A DNA stretch of 12,034 nucleotides from Cerioporus squamosus (taxonomy: Eukaryota; Basidiomycota; Agaricomycetes; Polyporales; Polyporaceae). Where the stretch lies: the NCBI GenBank assembly GCA_022592435.1, contig JABYQS010000862.1, forward strand, positions 1 to 12,034, in the 5' to 3' direction. Positions 8,501 through 12,034 of this stretch are shown here, in pieces. The notes below the pieces were generated by a model. The model saw only the letters and a list, made by a program, of their open reading frames with translations, was not told the DNA's origin and searched no databases. Each line of letters begins with the position of its first letter. Position 1 is the stretch's first letter. A program made the position numbers and the translations under genes.

Positions 8501-11143
8501 TCGGGACGCTCTGGGGCCTCGTTGCGTGCCACTCGTACGGCCCGCACGGCATGCGCGTGTCCTTCCCAGTCCGCCAGATGCTGCGCCTTCTCAGCCAGTC
8601 CATCTCCCGCAACATCGAGCGGCTGAGCTACGCTCAGCGGCTGCATACGCGCAAGTTGGTACGTTATAAGTGTACGTTTGCTGTTCGGTAGCAGGCGTTG
8701 ACGTGTTCGGGATACGACATAGATCAACACGATGCCGACCGACCAGCATCCGGGCGGGTACATCGTCTCCAATGCGGATGATCTTCTCGGTTTGTTCGAC
8801 GCGGACTATGGTGTGCTTGTAATCGGGGAGGGTGCAAAGATCCTGGGTCCTAACCAGAATGGGCAAGAGATATTGATCGTTGCCGAGTATCTTCGGCTGA
8901 AGCAGTTCAAGTGTGTCTTTCGTCGTTTCCCTTTCACGTTCGGCACTGATCCGAATGCACGCCGTCTTCAGCACGCTGCAGGTATCACAGGCAGTGACGA
9001 TCGACTATCCGGACCTGAAGCTCAACACCGGACTCGAAGTGATCGCTGGTTTGCTCTACGTCCCCCTTTCCGCCGGCGGTCGCGACTTCATTGCGTTTCT
9101 CCGCAAGGGCCAGCCCCGACAGGTCAACTGGGCCGGACGCCCCTACAAGACGCCCGATCAGCCAGACGTACTGGAGCCGCGTGCGTCCTTCAAGCTGTGG
9201 TCAGAGACGGTCGCGGGTCGGTGCCGCGCATGGACGGACGAGCATCTCGAGACCGCGGGCGTCCTGGCGCTCGTGTACGGGAAGTTCATCGAGGTGTGGA
9301 GGCAGAAGGAGAGCGCGCTGCATGCGACGAAGTTGACGAACATCTTGCTGTCGAATGCGAGCCACGAAGGTGCGTGCTGTTGTGTGTATGCGTGTGGCAC
9401 GGGATGTTGAGGTGTATGCGTCGGGATAGTGCGCACGCCGTTGAACCATATCATCAAGTGAGTTCTGTTGTTTTACGTCGTTGACTCGTCAGCTGATGCG
9501 TCTTGATCCTAGCTATCTGGAGTTGGCGATGAATGGGCCCCTCGATGTGGAGACGCGTGAGAATCTGAGTCATTCGCATGCCGCGTCCAAGAGCTTGCTC
9601 TTCACGATCAATGACTTGCTCGACCTCACGCGCCTCGAGAGTGGAAACGAGACGTCGTTCAACGAGCCGTTCGATCTGCGCCAGTCAATCGAAGAAGCAA
9701 CAGCGCTTTACCGGAACGAGGCGAGGCGGCGAGGACTCAAGTTCGACCTCGACCTTAAGACATGCCCCAGGCAGGTCGTTGGCGATGCGCGGAAGATCAG
9801 GACGTTGGTCGCGAACCTCACCGCGAATGCGCTCAAGTACACTGCGCAGGGAAGCATCACCGTGTCGTGTCGGCAGTTCGACGAGCCGATGGGTCTGCGG
9901 GATACCGGGGACATCGCCGTCGAGGTCGTTGTGGCTGACACTGGATGCGGCATCCCCACGGAGAAGTTGGAGAGCATCTTCCGGGAGTTCGAGCAGGTCG
10001 AGAGCGCGCCCACTCGGACGCATTCGCCAGGATTGGGTCTCGGCTTGGCCGTTGTCGCTCGCATCGTCGAGCAGCTCGGTGGCCAGCTGCGCGTCGACTC
10101 CGCCATTGGCCAAGGCAGCCGTTTTCGTTCCTCCTCCCGCTGGCCACGGAGGTGTCGAGCTCGTTCAGCGGCGCGCAGCGTTAGCACTGGTCGCTTGGCG
10201 GTGGGGTCGAATGGTTCGTCCCAGTCTTCGTTGCAGCGCTCCATACACTCCTCGCTTTCTCGGGGGAACAGCAGCAGAGGATCGCAGATCGACAACCTCG
10301 TCGAGGCGCTGTCGTCCAATCACCTTGAGGGCGCGCCGTCCCCGTCCGCATCGCCGCGGCAATCGAACGCGCATCCCCTGTGCCGGTCGCGCGCACGAGC
10401 AGCAAAGGCCGTGTGGACATCCCTGGGTCTGCTCATCCGATCAAGCCTGTGAAGCTGCGAAGTTTGATCTGGACAAGCCTGTTGTGCGGAAGAAGAAGTC
10501 GAGGTCGAAGATTTCTCCGACTAAGCGTCATGCGGATGCTCCGAAACTCCGAATACTCATCGTCGAGGTAAGTGGTGTCCGTGCTTTGTTGTTGTATGCC
10601 ATGCTGAGGATTGCCTGGGTACGTAGGACAACGATATAAACCGCATGATCCTGGCCAAACGGTTGTCGCTTGATGGGCATGCCGTTGTTAACACGTCAAA
10701 CGGTCAGGAAGGTCTCGAAGTCCGAAGAAGATCGAAGCTTTGACTGTATTCTCATGGATATTCAGTACGTCTCATCTTGTGCACAGTCATACACTCGTTG
10801 CTCATCTCCGCGTAGGATGCCCCTCCTTAATGGCTACGAGGCTACCGAACGGATACGTGGTCTTGAACAAGATAAGGACCTCCTGGATCGTATATCTCAC
10901 AAGCTCAATGGTCGTATACCCATCTTCGCCGTGTCTGCGTCGCTCTTCGAGAACCAGCGCGAAGAGCTGTACAAGCTCGGGATGGACGGCTGGATCCTGA
11001 AGCCAATCGACTTCAAGCGACTTCGTGCAATACTGCGCGGGGTGGTCGACCCGCACCAGCGTGAGAAGGATGTCTACCATCCCGGCTGCAACTGGGAGAT
11101 CGGCGGCTGGCTTTCCCTTCCCGACCGTAAGCTCGATTCATGA
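5563..11143 (+). CDS. phy1: Fungal phytochrome, hybrid sensor histidine kinase
   Basis: This is a red/far-red photoreceptor of the fungal phytochrome family: it binds biliverdin, autophosphorylates on His, and relays to its own C-terminal receiver. Domain order is N-terminal extension, PAS, GAF, PHY, HisKA, HATPase_c, REC, about 1,520-1,560 residues. Exons I can place are 5732-6621, 6673-6771, 6839-7923, 7977-7998, 8064-8146, 8208-8256, 8327-8364, 8488-8658, 8723-8910, 8972-9369, 9430-9457, 9513-10567, 10627-10764 and 10816-11143, all with GT-AG introns. From 7977 through 10120 every junction keeps frame. A first exon starting ATG 5563 (MSTDDPPPQESQ, then FVYPIRSLLSG) is likely, but its join to 5732 is not resolved; ATG 5770 is the fallback start. 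Frame breaks occur near 7226, 7340, 7430, 7738, 7829, 10124, 10180, 10377, 10449 and 10720. The stop is TGA 11141-11143. The symbol follows usage in other basidiomycetes. Confidence 0.93.
5732..6582 (+). other. Phytochrome N-terminal extension, Ser/Pro-rich
   Basis: About 280 residues precede the PAS domain, dominated by Ser, Pro, Gly and Ala, with no globular motif. Fungal phytochromes carry long variable N-terminal extensions, and this one fits. The upstream frame carries an in-frame TGA at 5689-5691. A cttcatag acceptor ends at 5731, but no upstream GT both keeps frame and gives an intron of normal length. Confidence 0.75.
6583..7227 (+). other. Phytochrome PAS domain with bilin-binding Cys
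   Basis: The block LTRCEDE, then PIRSPGAVQGFG, matches the Cys-x3-PIH-x-PG region of bacterial phytochromes and of fungal FphA-type proteins, in which the N-terminal Cys binds biliverdin. The Cys codon is at 6610-6612. Introns 6622-6672 (51 nt, directly after CEDE) and 6772-6838 (67 nt) interrupt the domain. The rest (NSTELLGLAPSYLFGLECL, then FELERDSFNPLYPP) is in one frame up to the first break near 7226. Confidence 0.85.
7228..7670 (+). other. Ser-rich linker between PAS and GAF
   Basis: About 145 residues rich in Ser, Thr and Pro separate PAS from GAF. Blocks such as EDGSGRRSGVSS, then SSSADSTSVVTPDDSTPSL, then SVPGEDDWLPSAEDVLEST, lie in different frames, so breaks near 7226, 7340 and 7430 are inferred. 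The last block (ESTTSRSKPLLALERLRR) is typical of fungal phytochromes. In this poorly conserved linker the exact positions of the breaks are uncertain. Confidence 0.6.
7671..8722 (+). other. Phytochrome GAF domain
   Basis: The domain begins GAVGMMDVFAVMAQMNEQLG and continues through FLKVTAGVMKDLTQFHRVLV, VAELVDWNQTHDLYRGLHFP and ATDIPAQ. The DIP motif (Asp codon 7909-7911) is the hallmark next to the bilin ring nitrogens. Then come ARELYALN, KVRLLYDREQ, DMTHCYLRAMSPIHLKYLGN, MGVRASMSV and WGLVACHSYGPHGMRVSF. Breaks at about 7738 (GAA then PDLDSF) and 7829 (FDEV then WNGQ) each fit one missing G. The domain is split by seven introns, giving exons as short as 22, 49 and 38 nt. Confidence 0.9.
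8723..9300 (+). other. Phytochrome PHY domain
   Basis: The helical lead-in INTMPTDQHPGGYIVSNADD is followed by LLGLFDADYGVLVIGEGAKI and VTIDYPDLKLNTGLEVIAGL. The tongue is recognisable by NWAGRPYKTP and PRASF (9177-9191), the motif whose Arg contacts the GAF Asp in the dark state. The intron at 8911-8971 keeps frame. No frame break is seen in this part. Confidence 0.88.
9301..9700 (+). other. Histidine kinase dimerisation domain (HisKA), H-box
   Basis: The H-box reads SNASHE/VRTPLNHII with the phospho-acceptor His at 9363-9365. It is cut twice: intron 9370-9429 falls right after SHE, and intron 9458-9512 follows HII, so VRTPLNHII is coded by a 28-nt exon. The second helix (LLFTINDLLDLTRLESG) is intact. 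All residues expected for kinase function are present. Confidence 0.9.
9701..10160 (+). other. HATPase_c catalytic domain
   Basis: The N box NLTANALKYT (Asn codon 9826-9828), G1 box DTGCGIP (Asp 9937-9939), F box FREFEQVE and G2 box GLGLGLAVV are all present in a single frame. The last strand (QGSRF then SFLLPLATE) is broken at the T run at 10122-10125, which fits one missing T. A catalytically competent kinase is expected if that break is not real. Confidence 0.9.
10520..11143 (+). other. Receiver domain (REC) and C-terminus
   Basis: The receiver begins LRILIVE, with an intron at 10568-10626 before DNDINRMILAKRLSLDGH. The phospho-acceptor Asp is in ILMDIQMP (10757-10759), interrupted by intron 10765-10815. 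The conserved Lys is in WILKPIDFKRL (11000-11002). A frame break near 10720 is needed between GLE and SEEDRSFDC. The tail ends in GGWLSLPDRKLDS. A Ser-rich linker (10160-10520) joins kinase and receiver and changes frame near 10180, 10377 and 10449. Confidence 0.9.
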
Positions 11144-12034
11144 ACAACACAAACGATTGTATTCGTACGAACGCTCGTCTCACACGCATTCACGACCCGT
11201 ATGCCCCCCTGCACGTACTCATCGCATATTCCCCACCCCCACTTCTTGTTTCGTATATCTACCTGGTCATGCGCATAATATTCCCTGGCTTCGCCGTTGC
11301 ATTTACTATATCCTCGGGCACACGCGGCGTCACGATGTATACTCTCGCATATTGTAACATCCCCATACACATGCACGCACACATATGTACACACATACGC
11401 ATAAGACGGACAGGCCACATACACGATACATCCTGCGTCTCTGTTATTCCATACATATTTGATACTGGTAGCATAGGTTCCCCAGCAGCGTGTCCCCCCG
11501 CATGTAGTAGTCATCCCCATTTCTCCGTGTCCTCTGCATCATCTTGCACCTTCGCTATCCGTCTCTTCCTGGTTCCTTCCTATCGAAATGGGCTGCTTGG
11601 CTACAAACTCTCATGTATTGCGTCGTCCTATACAGGTCACCTCGAGACGCTTTCCCCCGCCCGCCGCATCGCACGGATATATACGACTCCGGCGGGTGGT
11701 CAGCGGGATAGGGTTCACGTACTCAATGACAGGCAGCATATCCATGTAGCGTTACGTCTTGGCATACCATCGCAGCTCAGAATGTTTGCGTGATGTCTGC
11801 GTGAGTACCAGCAACACACGTATAGTACTACTGTCGAGGACTCCCAAGCGTCGATGTATCTGTAAGGTGAAAGGAGGCATCGACACAACATAGGCGTCCC
11901 GAGTAGCAAGCCCGCTTGGCCTCAAGATACATCCAACAACGCAAAGTAATCTACAAGCTTGGAAACCTTCACAGGGCAAACGACTCCGCTGAGAGAGATG
12001 AACGACGAGGAGCCACACTCGCCGCCCACCTAGC
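11144..12034. other. 3' flank of phytochrome; no gene firmly recognised
   Basis: The first several hundred bases are probably the phytochrome 3' UTR and flank, AT-richer than the coding part and holding a CA-rich repeat. A plus-strand frame of 217 codons that begins at 11140 overlaps the phytochrome stop and has no domain or codon bias I recognise. On the minus strand, 11750-11640 and 11970-11930 show coding-looking stretches (see findings) that could belong to the 3' part of a gene entering from the right edge. Confidence 0.5.
11364..11401. repeat. Degenerate CA-rich microsatellite
   Basis: The stretch alternates CA, TA and CG dinucleotides (catacacatgcacgcacac and so on). It is imperfect, as in an ageing (CA)n repeat. 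It lies about 220 bp downstream of the phytochrome stop codon, probably in the 3' UTR or flank. Confidence 0.55.

Noticed and set aside
9708..10319. Minus-strand 203-codon frame
   Set aside because: It is antisense to the HATPase domain, which is fully conserved on the plus strand.
9578..10639. Plus-strand 353-codon frame, the longest open frame here
   Set aside because: Up to about 10449 it is the wrong frame over the kinase, rich in Arg and Ser as expected for a shadow of GC-rich coding DNA. Only its last part is real, as the linker and start of the receiver.
11140..11793. Plus-strand 217-codon frame after the phytochrome
   Set aside because: Its ATG overlaps the phytochrome stop region, the translation crosses a CA-rich repeat, and no motif or helix pattern is recognisable. 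It is most likely untranslated 3' sequence.

Overview
The window looks like nuclear DNA of a basidiomycete fungus, probably an agaricomycete. Genes are split by many short GT-AG introns (about 47-123 nt, mostly 50-70), coding regions are GC-rich, and three protein families are recognisable: a seven-helix membrane protein family I know from mushroom-forming fungi, a fungal drug/H+ antiporter of the major facilitator superfamily (MFS), and a fungal phytochrome hybrid histidine kinase. No prokaryotic operon, mobile element, CRISPR array or RNA gene is visible.

Layout. 1-202: nothing recognisable. 203-1525 (minus): five-exon remnant of a seven-helix membrane protein with an in-frame stop and several frame breaks. 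1526-2212: no gene seen. 2213-4461 (minus): ten-exon MFS transporter. 4462-5562: 1.1-kb divergent intergenic region with a TATA-like box, an 11-bp-phased direct repeat, a 12-bp inverted repeat, a tandem decamer and a perfect 18-bp palindrome. About 5563-11143 (plus): phytochrome of about 1,520-1,560 residues in 14 or 15 exons, ordered as Ser/Pro-rich N-terminus, PAS with a biliverdin-type Cys, Ser-rich linker, GAF, PHY, HisKA, HATPase and receiver. 11144-12034: 3' flank with a CA-rich repeat and a doubtful minus-strand coding trace.

Function. The phytochrome should bind a bilin at Cys codon 6610-6612, sense red/far-red light, and pass phosphate from His (9363-9365) to the receiver Asp (10757-10759) and on to an HPt protein encoded elsewhere. 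The transporter is divergently placed. A shared light-responsive promoter is possible but nothing shows it directly.

The most important caveat is that all three genes are interrupted by many single-base frame breaks, mostly one base short in a G, C or T run, while the encoded residues on both sides stay conserved. That pattern fits uncorrected homopolymer sequencing errors better than gene decay, although decay is not excluded, especially for the leftmost gene. I found no clearly novel system. The points of interest are the exon design around the kinase histidine, the intergenic DNA motifs and the frame-break pattern.
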